Shown here piece by piece: positions 43,440-55,000 of a stretch of DNA of 64,000 nucleotides. The position numbers and the translations under genes were made by a program. How positions within the stretch are numbered: position 1 is the stretch's first letter; the number at the start of each line of letters is the position of its first letter. The stretch is from Verticillium longisporum (taxonomy: Eukaryota > Ascomycota > Sordariomycetes > Glomerellales > Plectosphaerellaceae), in the NCBI GenBank assembly GCA_019188255.1, contig JAETXT010000005.1:3782001-3846000 (forward strand). Direction: 5' to 3'. The notes under the pieces were generated by a model. It did no database searches. It was not told where the DNA came from and was given only the letters and a program-made list of their open reading frames with translations.

Positions 43440-44521
43440 GACGGTGGAGATCCTCATGATGTCAACGAAATAGAATTCAAGTCGTCGTGGTAGGTTGGTC
43501 TGCTTGGTAAGGACAGGGGCTGTCAAGAAGTCCAAAGCGCACCTTTTTGGTGTTGCGCCTGTCGAGGGTAAGAGGGATAAACACGCAAAATGCAAAGGGA
43601 AAGAAGATCGGGCGCAAAGTCCTGGCCAGCAGAGCGATACTTGAATTAGAAAAGGTCACAGGCAGCCACGCGACCTTGAGACGTATGCCACACCTCAAGA
43701 GCCAATTGGCGAGTGGCCGAGGCAGACTTGATGGTGTGCAGTCAGCTGGTGGCTGTAAAACTCCAAGCGGCGGAGTAAGGCCTTGCAGCCATTGACCAGC
43801 CGCCCGGTCCGTTCTCCAGGCAGACGAGGCGGACAGACAGACTTTAGTGGATGGGAAAGGCCTGGAGTCGACCCTCTTCGCTCTTGATCATGCGCATAAT
43901 GTAGTGCAACCATCGCATTCAGAGCTAAGAAAGCTGCCACTGCTGTCGTGTTGTGAAGAGGCCTTCGACGGCCATGCACTTCCTACGCCTGCGCTGTGCT
44001 GCATCGTATCACAGGCGTCGTCACGCAGTGGCCATTCTTGACAGGCCATGATGTGAGGCGACCTGGCAGCAGCCAACTGGCATTCGTACCTCGTCCGAGC
44101 TTTCTCCCGTAGTCTGTGAATCTGGGGATCCCATGGCCAAGCTTGCCATTACATCAATAAGTACTGTCGGCAATCTCACCTTCTGTCCTGACATGTGCCC
44201 CGCGCATAAGAAACCTGCGACTCTGTTCCTGGGTGACATTGGTATGTGCCATCGTCGTCTTCCCAATGTCAGTATTCAGTCGCATCGTACCCGGTCTGCG
44301 CTGACGGCGAACAGAGCCTGGTATTACGCTCAAATTATTGGTGGGTGCAAAAGCATGCATGCATGCTGAAAGGCCGAAAATCCGCTTGGAGCCGCCTTGC
44401 TCAGGTGGCTGCCAAGTACGGGCTCTGCTGCCGCCTCGTGAATACGTTGGCTGCCTACGGCGGCCTCACAAAGCACCCCTAGTTCCTCACTCTTCGTAGA
44501 CGTCGTGTTGCATCTCTATTT
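43440..44521. other. intergenic: promoter of BTB gene and 3' flank of helicase gene
   Basis: About 1.1 kb, lower in GC than the flanking genes. Small open frames on both strands (for example 43695-43979, minus) carry no motif. No gene supported. Confidence 0.55.
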
Positions 44522-47500
44522 CTATTCGAGCGTTAGCTGTAGTAGGAATTCTAGATCGTGTGCTTTTCGCCTACGCCACAATCGGTTGGCCGAATTTGAG
44601 ATGACTTGGGCCTTGGCCATCATCTTCTCTTCATACTGAGAGCTATCTTGAGCCTTGATTCGCACCTTGCTTGGTTGGGCCTGGGGAGGTCAGCACGCGG
44701 TTTGCGCTAAGGACAGGGGTTTGTGCACTTGCCTGTAGAAGAATGGGCACCAACTCCCGCGGGTCCGCGTTCGCGACCGCCGCGATACTTCGGTAGCCGC
44801 TCTCCCAGAAAATTCGCCTGTTCTCCTATGAGCCAGACAATTACGGAGTCTGCGGATGCGCCTTCAACTCACGCTGTTCGACTTTTGATAAAGGTTATCT
44901 TGGCCAGCGCCAGCAGGTCTGCCCTGGCACCGGCTCTCAGGCGGTCGGAGAAATGGTCGAGCGCTGCGGACATGATCCTGTGAGGCGAATCAGTAAACGA
45001 TTCGATCCGTCTTGAATCCCATTTGATGACGGCGAGCTCGTCTTACCCCCATCCCATTTGCTCGCAAAACTTGATCATACCAGCAGCGAAGCCGGTGCAT
45101 GTTTGAGAGAGCGTCCGCACAGCGCCTCGGTGCACATCATATTTGCGAGCAACAACATGGATCGGCATCTCATTACAGAGGTCTCGTAGTTGTAAGGCCA
45201 TGTAAAACCGGCGATGCACACGAATTACATCTTGTTCTTCGGATGTTGATCCCTTCAGCACGCCACCTTGCGCTCTGGAAACACGTTAGCTCGTGGCATG
45301 GCTTTGCACACGGTGTGTACTCACAGCCGGTTGATCACAGCACGCTTGAGGCCTAGGAATCCGAGAACACGATGACCGCTGTCATCAAGCGCCTCCATCT
45401 CGTTGCGAAATACTTGCCAGTTGATGTTTGTGCCGTAGTCCTGAACAGGGGTAAACATGTAGAGAATATGCATCTCACCATCCATAACGAATGCCTTTAG
45501 CGCGCGTTGTAGTTCCTTGTGGATGAACGTTCCATCATCAGGGTCCAAAGCTGATGCTACAATGGCCTTGCCCAGTTGTGTCGGACGGAAACCATCCAGA
45601 CCGTCGACTTTGACGAAGTTGAGAGAGAGAAGGTTGTCCAAACTGCTTTGGACACACTTTCGGACGAGTGCGAGATCACCGGTGCAGGCAAGTAACGTCT
45701 TCGCCGCATAGTCGTTGATTGAATCGCGACTTGTGGCTAAACGTATGGCGATAACTTCTAGTAACGCTCTGGGCATTGTCAGTATGGGTACACGGTTTTA
45801 TAGTGGCGACCAACCTCTGAATGCGCTGCTTGTCACTGTTGAGGCCACTCATGAGCTGTGGCATCTCGGAGTGCATCAGATCAACGACTTGTTCCAGGTC
45901 GTCTTTCCGACAACACAGGTACGTTTCGCCGACTTCGTCTTTGCCTTTCCGTCCGGCTCGACCACGCATTTGTCGGAGCATAGAGGGACCGACAAAGTCT
46001 CGGCCCATTCGCGCATTGTGAAGAATAACACGGCGAGCAGGCCTTTTCGAGGTTAAGCAATGACTACCAAATGTTCGTCTGACGGCAACCTACAAGTTGA
46101 TCCCGGCAGCAAGACTGCACGTTGCAACACAAACTTTCAAAACGCCCATATCATAAGCATTGGCGATCAGTTCGCGTTCTTCCGTAGTGAGTCCTGCCTA
46201 CGCAAGGTCAGTAGACGAGCGAGGCGCGATGTAATGGAAACCGACATCTGTGAGACCAGTTAGAAGAGTCATGCAGCGCCAGGTTGGTATCGAAACTGAC
46301 GGTGGAATGCTACTCCTGAAGGTATAGTCTCTTCGAGCGCCGCATCTAGACCAGTGCTCAAGCTCCGCAGTTCGGCAAGCAAGCCGACTCTCTTGTCGAA
46401 TACGGTGGACTCGACCTCTTCTTGCTGGGGCAACACTCGGGCGATTAGCTTGGCATCCGTCTCGCAAGCACCCCGGCTTCCTGCGAAGACCAATGCACCG
46501 TATCCTGCTCTAGCGGTTTCGGCCGCTAGAGCTACGACAGAATTGACTACTGTGTCCTTCAGCTCTCGGTGGACTGATGGCTCTATACGCCTGATAGCCA
46601 TGGCCTCGGACTGCGTGGGCTGAGAAACATTCTTCAGCTGATTCGCTGTCTTGAGCAACTCGCTCGTGGTGGCAGCAGGGTATACATGGCTCTCGTAGAC
46701 GAGATGTTCCTCGACGGGTACGGGCTGGTACTTGGTCTCGTAGGAGTGACCATCAAGCCAGGTCGATAGCAATCTGATATTCTGTGGCGCCAGATCAGTC
46801 CTCCACCCCTTTTTAGCACAGTACGTGCCACGGTAACTCACAGAGAGAGTTGCGCTCATGCCGACAACCTGCATCGACTGAGGAAGGGATATCAATTTAG
46901 TAGCTATAAGCTCCATCAGATAGCCCCGATGGTCGTCGTCAATCATGTGCAATTCATCCAAAACCACAATCCTGAGGTGCTTGATCGAGCAATCGTCGAT
47001 AGCCGTGTTGATCATGGCATTTGCCTGTGGCGAGTCAGACCTGGCCTGGACCTGATGCTTGTGTGGTCACTTTACCTTCTCAATAGTGCAGACTCCAATG
47101 TCAAAGTCCGCCCAAGTCGACTGTACCTTGCCGCCACCGAAGAAGCCAACGACGCGTATAGTATTCTCGTCGGCCCTCCTCCGCCAAAGCCGTTTCGCAT
47201 CATCTACGGGAGGGGGTCATTCACCTTGGCCAGGCCATCTACTATATTGCGCAACCAACGGACCTTCTCCTGAACGAGAGCAACATAAGGAAGGACCAAG
47301 ATGGCTTTTGCATCTTTATCTTCGAGGACCCGCTTCAGCATGAGCACGTCGGCTACCAGCGACTTGCCGCCTCCAGTGGGCGCGCTGTAGACGAGGTTCT
47401 TCTCACCACTGAGGAGACCGGGGCCGAGCAGGCATGCCTTCTGCCAAGGGTAAATACTGTGAATGCCAAGCTTGACGAAGTTATGGATCAGCGGCCGTGG

Positions 47501-47848
47501 GAGGCCATAGATAGTGTGGGCGAGAGAAAGAAAGGGATCTACGGATGAAGAAGGGGTCGCCTGGATGGTCCGTCGCTGGGAGTACTCAGAGAGCCCTCGG
47601 CTCCTATGGAGGGCAGCGGCGAGGGTTGTGATGGGGCTGACGGAGAGTCGTGTAGAACCAGCCGGTATCCCAACAGAACGTTGCGCTGTTGCCGATCGGC
47701 TTGGGATGGTGGGACACGAAAACCCCGCTGACGGTTCAACGTCCGAATAACTGCGCTTTTGCCCGGGTAGGGTGGCCTTTGAATACGTATGTTTCGTCTC
47801 CTGTGCGGCCTGGACAGACGTTTTGTGCCAGATGCCGTTACTAGCCAT
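44522..47848 (-). CDS. mus-301: Hel308/HELQ-type superfamily 2 DNA helicase (Mus308 helicase-like), frameshifted
   Basis: My exons are 47848-47076, 47024-46842, 46781-46301, 46247-46246, 46197-46094, 46042-45815, 45768-45325, 45274-45047, 44977-44873, 44817-44733 and 44680-44522, giving 930 aa after restoring one base missing at 47208-47216 (G runs on + strand). Motifs are Walker A SAPTGGGKS, DELH box (VVLDELHMIDD), SATLS, HHAGLTTEERELI, AAGINLPARRV and QMRGRAGRKG. C-terminal ratchet and helix-hairpin-like segments end the protein. HELQ/Hel308 unwinds stalled forks and aids crosslink and break repair; the Neurospora mus-301 product belongs here. The 2-nt exon (AT) lies between introns 46248-46300 and 46198-46245 and completes the second His of the motif. 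The intron 44681-44732 has a GC donor. It diverges from adenylosuccinate synthetase. Confidence 0.9.
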
Positions 47849-49351
47849 AGTAAGCAAAGACTGCAGTCAATGTAGTCTCAATGAATTCAAAAACAAAAAC
47901 CCGACGCTGGGAAGCCACAAGTAAAAACCAAAGATCAAGTAGAAAACCAAACGAAGGACCGGCAGACAGGTTGTGGTGATGATGCGATCTCTGATCCAGG
48001 CCAGTGAAGAAACCGCGTCAAGGCACCAGTCAACAGGATATCGAGAGGCCCCACCAGACGCGGTATCACGTGCTCAGACTCGGCTCTAGCTCGAAACTAA
48101 GACCCTGCCGGGCCCTGATTGCTTGCGCAGGCATAGCGCGTGGCGGTGGCAGGAACAGGCGGGTGCTCTTACATGGGGTGCCTGAAGCGAAGTAGCTCCT
48201 GTGCAATCGACAGCAGCGAAGGTACATGACCCTGCAGGGGTCGGATCGATAGGTGGCAGGATGGCAACACGGGAAAGCGCAGGGCGCCACACCCTCCCTG
48301 CCTTCCTGTCCAAAGCTCGCCCTTGCGTACGCTGCTCGTCTCCATTCGCTGATGTTTGTGTTGTCGCCTATCCTTCTCTTTCGCGCATGACACCGCAGGT
48401 AGCAAAGGCGGACATCAGACTCAGGGTGCGGCATTGCAGCAGCCCAGGATTAATGACAAGGTTTGGAACTCCGTCGCTGCTGCCTCTTTTGCGGTGCATC
48501 CTGGGTGCCTACCTACGTACCTAAATACTGATGCGCACATTGGCTATTAAATATGATCACCCAGGCACTTCACCTTGAGGCAGACAGGTAGGTCCCCCAA
48601 ACCTGCCTTAGGTGCTTACCAGGGAGGGACAGGGCCAGACCCAGGCGAGAGGAACCCTGGAGATGGGCTTTCCCAGGCCCCGTCCGAACTAGATGCACTC
48701 GGAGCCTTGCTGCTTTTAGCCTGAGCCGACCCTGAGTTGAGGTTGGTGGCTCAGCATGCACAACCTAGCCACCCACTTTTGCATAATTTTCAACACAAAG
48801 TCCGTCCTCCACGGTGAAGGACACGAACGTCCTCAGACCCGTCCTCGCCCCGGCCCCTCGCCCGATCGTGTTGGGCTTGCTTGTCATGGGATGTAGCGCC
48901 AGCGTACCCTTCATAGCACTCAGCGGGTACCAGATTGTGCGACGCCCGCACCGGTTCTCCTACCATCTATCTTTGGTGCATAGACACAATCCCATAGACT
49001 GTGCCGTTTTGCGCCACTTTGACTTCTGACGTTTCGACGTGTTGATGCGATCGCGTCTCTTCGGCAAAATCAGGAACGCTGCGAAGCTTCCGGTGACATT
49101 TGAATGATGACTCTTACTGGGTCACTCTTTTATGTAACTAAGCCTTTGAAACTACCACTAAGCGGGCTTAAACGGGGACAGTTTTAGTAAGCACTAGGGG
49201 TATTTACATATACCCGAAAAGCATATTCGCACGAAGACTGAAATCGCTCATCTTAGCAGCCGCGTCCATTAAAATCTGGTTGCATATCGTCTTTTGTTCA
49301 CTTCGACCACAACGACGGCACCAACGACAATCAATCTCGATATCACGAAAA
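47849..49351. other. intergenic: divergent promoters of helicase and adenylosuccinate synthetase
   Basis: 1.5 kb with no supported gene. It holds CCTACCTACGTACC at 48511-48525 and several GGTAGGT/CCTTAGG fragments near 48585-48615. AT content rises toward the synthetase start. Confidence 0.55.
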
Positions 49352-52066
49352 ATGACTATCAATGTCATTCTCGGGGCCCAATGGGGTAGGTTCTCCTTGC
49401 CTCGCTTGCCTGGAATACATCCTTCCTTTGCGCTTGGCCGATATCGGTTGGCTCTCATGACACTGACGATGACCTCATAGGTGACGAAGGCGTGAGTCCT
49501 CGATCCGAACCCAATAGGGCGCGACATCCGGACATTAACGATGCTGTGTATTCAGAAGGGAAAGCTGGTAGATATCCAGGCCCGAGAGGCGCAACTCTGT
49601 TGCCGAGCTGCTGTAAGTTCAACGAAGGCAACTATTCCGCCAACAGCTTCCACGATCCCTTCACAATCGACTATCTTCGGGTGGAATACCTGCTAACTAC
49701 CCCTCAGGGCGGATCCAACGCAGGTCAGTCTATCTGTCGCGAGGCGGTTCCCTAAAGCAGCCTCAATCGGAGGCCAGCGCTGACTTGTAGGACGGTTTCA
49801 GGTCACTTAATCAAGTTCGTCGAAAGCTCTCAATTGATCAATTGGTATAGTTGTTATTTGCTAACGAGTCAAAGGGTGGATGGAGTCTCCTACAGGTAAA
49901 GAACGGGCCGGCGCCGAAGCTGTGGATGGCTACTGACTTGTACTAGCTTCCACCTCTTGCCCTCCGGCCTCATGAATCCGCGGTGCATGAACTTCATCGG
50001 CTCCGGTGTGGTCTTTCACATGTGCGTCATCACAAATCTCCGACTGTGGGCCGATGGATTGGCAGATAGGCATCTTATTGATGTCTCGCCTGGCTCGCGC
50101 CCCTCAAATGAACAGGTCAACAAGACTGACTCGGTCCCTCCAGCCCAACCTTCTTCAGCGAGCTCAAGGAGCTTGAAGAGAGTATGTTGCACGATATCAC
50201 AATTTTTGGTGCATCAGTATGTCTAACATAGCTCAGAGGGCCTGACCGCGGTGCATGATCGAATCCTTGTTTCTGACAGGGTCAATGTCCTCTTGGACAT
50301 GCACATGGCAGTCGATGGTCTCGAGGAGCAGGAGCTTGGAGGTTCGTCCCATGGATGCGATGCTCTTTCGAGGAGCAGCAGCTAATGAAAACCTCAGACG
50401 CAGCCATCGGAACAACAAGACGCGGTACTGTACCCATAAAACTGCATGCGGGATCATGCCTTTCTGGCTCTCTTGCCCCTTTCCAAGCACTCTCATATAT
50501 GAACAACACGGCTGGCGAATCCATTAAGGTAACTGTGTCTAACGTCTTCTGTAGGCATTGGTCCATGCTACCAAACAAGCAGGGCGGTAAGAACTTGGCT
50601 TGACGAGGGATTGCAACGTGCGCTGACTTTCCCAGCGTAACGGCATCAAACTAACTGACATCTTCCATCCTGAACTTTTCGAGAAGAAGGTGCAGCGCCT
50701 CGCTGATGGTTATCAAAAGCGCTTCGGAGAACTATTTAAGTACGACATCAAAGCCGAGCTTGCTCGTTTTGAAGAATACAGGGAGACTATGAGGAAATAC
50801 GTCGTGGACGGCGTGGCCTTCATGACATCCGCGCAGCAGAGCGAGACCAAGATTGTGGTCGAAGGCGCAAACGTAATATTCTTGCACCCAACGCCAAACG
50901 AACAGTGCTTACTTCAATAGGCACTCATGCTCGATGTCGATTATGGCTCGTACCCAGTAAGTCTGCGACAACTTCGTTCCGCGTTTTGCACCGATGCTTA
51001 TAATCAAGAACAGTTCGTTACTTCGTCAAGTACCACGCTTGCTGGCATCATTGGTGGACTTACCCTGAACCCGAAGAACATTACAGAGACGGTTGGAGTG
51101 GTCAAGGCTTGTATGTTGATTGCTCTCAGGCTCTTTTCCCTTGCTGACTAGCAACAGACACTACCCGTGTCGGTTGGGGTGCCTTCAAGACTGAAGATAC
51201 GGAAGAGTACGTCTTCATCACGTTCCCAAAGCCATTCTAGACTAATTGAAAACTTTAGGATTGGCAACAAACTTCAGGAGATTGGACGCGAATGGGTGAG
51301 GCTATATGCACCCCAGAGGATTCCGGCTTCCACCGCTGACAAGACATAGGGCACGTCGACCGGCCGCAGACGCCGATGCGGATGGTGGGCTTCAATCCAC
51401 GACGTTTAGCTACTGATCAACTTACTAACTGCCTTTAGGCTCGGTACGCACAACTTGAATAACCTCAGGTATTGACAGGATTGGGTGCGCAACTAACCAG
51501 TACAAACAGACCTTGTTGTTGTCAAGTACAGCAACTCCATCAACTACTACACCAGCCTGAATCTGACAAAGGTAGGCCTGATATGCTCCCTACATGTATG
51601 AAAATACTCTAACACTTCATAGCTCGACGTTTTGGACACTTTCGAAACGATCAAGATCGCGATCGCTTACAAGGTCGACGGACAGGTAAGTGATGTCAAC
51701 GAGATCATTCTAGATGATCGTGACGCTGACCGTCTGGACAGGAATTGGACTCTTACCCTGCGGATCTTGAGATCTTGGAACGAGCTGAGGTGGTTTACCA
51801 TGAGATGCCAGGGTGGCAGACACCGACTACCAACGCGAAGACCTACGTCGATCTGCCCAAGAAGGCTCGCGATTACGCAGAGGTAGGCAATCGAACTGGG
51901 CTCGTATAGCGAACAATGGTGCTGACCTCTAGCAGTACATCGAGAAGTTTGTGGGAGTCGAGGTATGTGGGCGCACCTACTGTCCAAACCCGCAGTTGCT
52001 AACGTTCCGCAGATCAAGTACATTGGCACCGGTCCCGAGCGTGAGGCCATGATTCGGCGCTCCTGA
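49352..52066 (+). CDS. ADE12: adenylosuccinate synthetase, extremely intron-rich (23 exons)
   Basis: It makes adenylosuccinate from IMP, aspartate and GTP, committing IMP to AMP. Exons: 49352-49385, 49481-49491, 49556-49612, 49708-49723, 49802-49814, 49875-49895, 49947-50021, 50144-50181, 50237-50341, 50398-50424, 50555-50586, 50636-50872, 50921-50956, 51014-51110, 51158-51206, 51259-51295, 51350-51384, 51439-51443, 51510-51571, 51623-51685, 51742-51882, 51936-51962, 52013-52066. These sum to 1272 nt, 423 aa, the usual length, with no indel. All splice sites are GT-AG. Motifs: QWGDEGKGK (catalytic Asp), GGSNAGH (catalytic His; usually GGHNAGHT), [37 protein letters not shown]. Some normally invariant positions differ (GHLIK, CYQTSRARNG). 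Codon G/C bias is weaker than in the neighbours. Confidence 0.93.
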
Positions 52067-55000
52067 TTGCGCCAGATGAAGGATGTACTCGAGCCTTGGC
52101 TTGGATCGTGCGCAAGGAGTGTTGGGCACCCAAGTCATTTCATGACTCCAAAAGAGAGTGGATATCTACCTCGACGACCACCTTGGTGCCAACTGCTCGT
52201 CCGTACGGCCCTACCGTGCCTCTTTGTCCGTGATAGTTGCGATGCGTCCTGTACGCAAATACTCGTTCTATTGCGGTATTGGTTCCTGCGCTCTGTGCTC
52301 TGCTGCGCCTGGCTCTGTGATGTTCATCTCGAAACGGTACATGATGCACACCGTTTTGAGGTAGTCACTTTTTTTGTCCGTTGTGCACACTGGTGCACAA
52401 AGTGTCGCTTGCGAGACTTTGACTGAGGTGTGGCTGAGCTGAGCCTGAGCAAGAGTGATCAATACGCTAGTCCTAATCAGGGCGGCACGCAAGCTGTGGT
52501 AAAACCCGGAACCCGAATCGCAGGCACTGGCCGCCCTGCGAGGTACCCTGCCATGGGACAGGGATTGACAACGTTTCGTTGGCCTTGGGCGGACGGGGGC
52601 ACGCCTCGACCCCCAACCCCCGTCGGCTGCATTTTTGGACGACACCTCGCAACCGTCCACACATCGCACGCATGACTCTTGCGGCATCGCTGGGAAAGCG
52701 GGAAAGAAAAAAAAAGGTTGGCTGATGAGTTCCATCGATGCATGCCCACTCCCCCTCCCTGCTTCAAGTCGAAGGGAGGACATGAAATTCGGCGATGCAT
52801 TTTCGGCAGGCAGGCTGTGGTGTACATGTATTCTCTCTCTCTCGTCGCTGCGAGCCTCGTCCAGCAACGACGCAGGCGGGTCGAGATAAGCCCCATGTTA
52901 CGGCTGACCCAACTGATGACAACCCGCCCCCCGTCGGTCGGCCCAACGCATCGGGAAATGGACAACGAAGCAGCGGGCTTGACCCCAACTCCAGCCCTTC
53001 AACAGTGAGGGGAGAACGCGTCACAGCGCTACTCACCGTCTGACAACCCCTCCCCCCCCGGCGGCTAGGCTGCGTGCAGCGTTCGTGTGTGGGTTTCCAT
53101 CTGCCCTCACATCAAAAGTTGATGGACAACACTCTCATGACGTGGTCATCGCTAGGCTACGCCGAACCAGTCGACATAACACTGCTGATTTTGCGATACG
53201 GCCTACCTTGCTTTTCGAGGTCTTTGGGGTACCAAATGCAGCTCATCATGCGACAATCATCAGTACAACATGCAGCTCTCTCGGGGGCCAAGCCCAATCG
53301 GCCAAGAAGGCGGTAGAGTTGAAGATGTCAAGGCCTAGACGTGTGCGCTTGTCACAATAGTTTGAACGGCGCCGCGGAGCGGTCACCCCACCATGGCAAA
53401 CGACAGACAATGTGGGAGAAGTCTACTCGAAAGCCAACATCCCAATTACGCTTTTACATCACCGTTTGGCTTCCGGGCCACTAATCCCCTATCACGTTGA
53501 TGTTGATTATGTGCTCGGGGAAAGGGTTGGGGGCGGGTGAGTGGAGAGGCAGGGAATCAAGTTAATCGCCACCAACCTTCCGGCCGGCGGCCTGGATTTC
53601 CGTATGTCTACGCACAAACGAGACCGGGCCAGCCGCCCGGCAAATTCCCTGCCCCTTTGGCCATCCGTCATTTTCAGAAGCGACGTGGAATCGACTGGTG
53701 TCGAACTCGCCGGAGAGTAGGCGAATCCCGGACTGAACAAGGCCAGTGTCTGATCCATGCGACCGACACTTTATTACTGACTGACTTGACGAGAGTCAGA
53801 TGCACGCCAACTGAGATGCAACCTAATCATGTGTAGCCTTGTTGGTTGAGCAAGCGACCTTCTTTGAAAAACCACTGTCTCTCAACCAAGGCATCGGCTT
53901 TCAGCACGCCTCTTGAAGCTTACGCGCTATACAGGAAATGAGGACTTCATGGCAACGAACCGACATGAACAGCAACAGGCGAGTTTATCGAGACCAGCCC
54001 CAAATGCACGGTCGACACACTTATTGGAGGAGCGCGAATCGCACCTGGGCTGTGTAGGTAGCTTGGAGGCTTCGACAGGCGCGCTCCAGTGCACGACCCG
54101 CCCTTCCGTCTGACTTGTCCAAGATCCAGGACGCTGCTCGGCCCAACAAGATACTTCAAATTGTCGCGTGGGCTATGTTGTGTGGGGAGAGACCACGAGT
54201 TCCTGGGTATCAAGACAAGACAAGTACATGCGCGATTCCTGTTGCTTGTGCCACCCATTTGATCGTTGGGCGCTGAAAGGCGACACAAATGCTCCCTTCT
54301 CTCCTTGGAGCTCGAATCTGCCCAATCAATCAATCGCCTGCTGTCATGCGACAATTGACCCAGCTGGTGAAAGCACGACACCGCCAAAAGGTCATTTTGA
54401 CCTGGTGGGCAGGAGGATGTGCGATGATCAACAGCCATGCCCGAAGCACCTTCTAATCTACTGACTTTGATCCTCATTTGAAACCAAGTCTCCAACAATG
54501 GAGGGCGTGGTAGTTTTCTGGACCAGCCAAGATCGTTTCCTTGTAGGTGGTTGAAGGTGGTCGTCGTTATGGACCCACTTTTCGTTCCGGCGGTTTGACC
54601 TCTGAAACAACGGGAGCACTGTCCTGTCCTGCCTGCCCCGACATTGCCTCCATGCTTGGGCTTGTTGTTGTCCAAGCCTTCCGCTGGTGAATTGAGGACA
54701 GGGCGCCCAGGCGAATTCTCGATGCGACTGTGGCGGTGGTGATGCCATCATCAACGATTCTCGATCTAGCTATGCCGGGCCGCTTTTTTCTTTGCGACGA
54801 CACGCGCGCTGTGTATACTGGGATGCTGGCGTGGCGTGGAGCACCAATCCCCCGCATGACAGGCGACGTCTGCTAGCTCGGCCAAGCCCCAAGTAATGAA
54901 AACTTCCCCGACAGAAATCTGCGCCACGACCGTCTGTACTTTCAGCACATCGCTGGCGAAAGGTGAAATCTTTCACAACCAGACAGATGTGTGGGAGGGG

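Noticed and set aside
52268..52867. 199-aa minus-strand open frame after ADE12
   Set aside because: Composition is random and no family is recognisable.
53947..54675. 242-aa minus-strand open frame in the gene-poor interval
   Set aside because: No domain, no codon bias, no intron or start context; likely chance.
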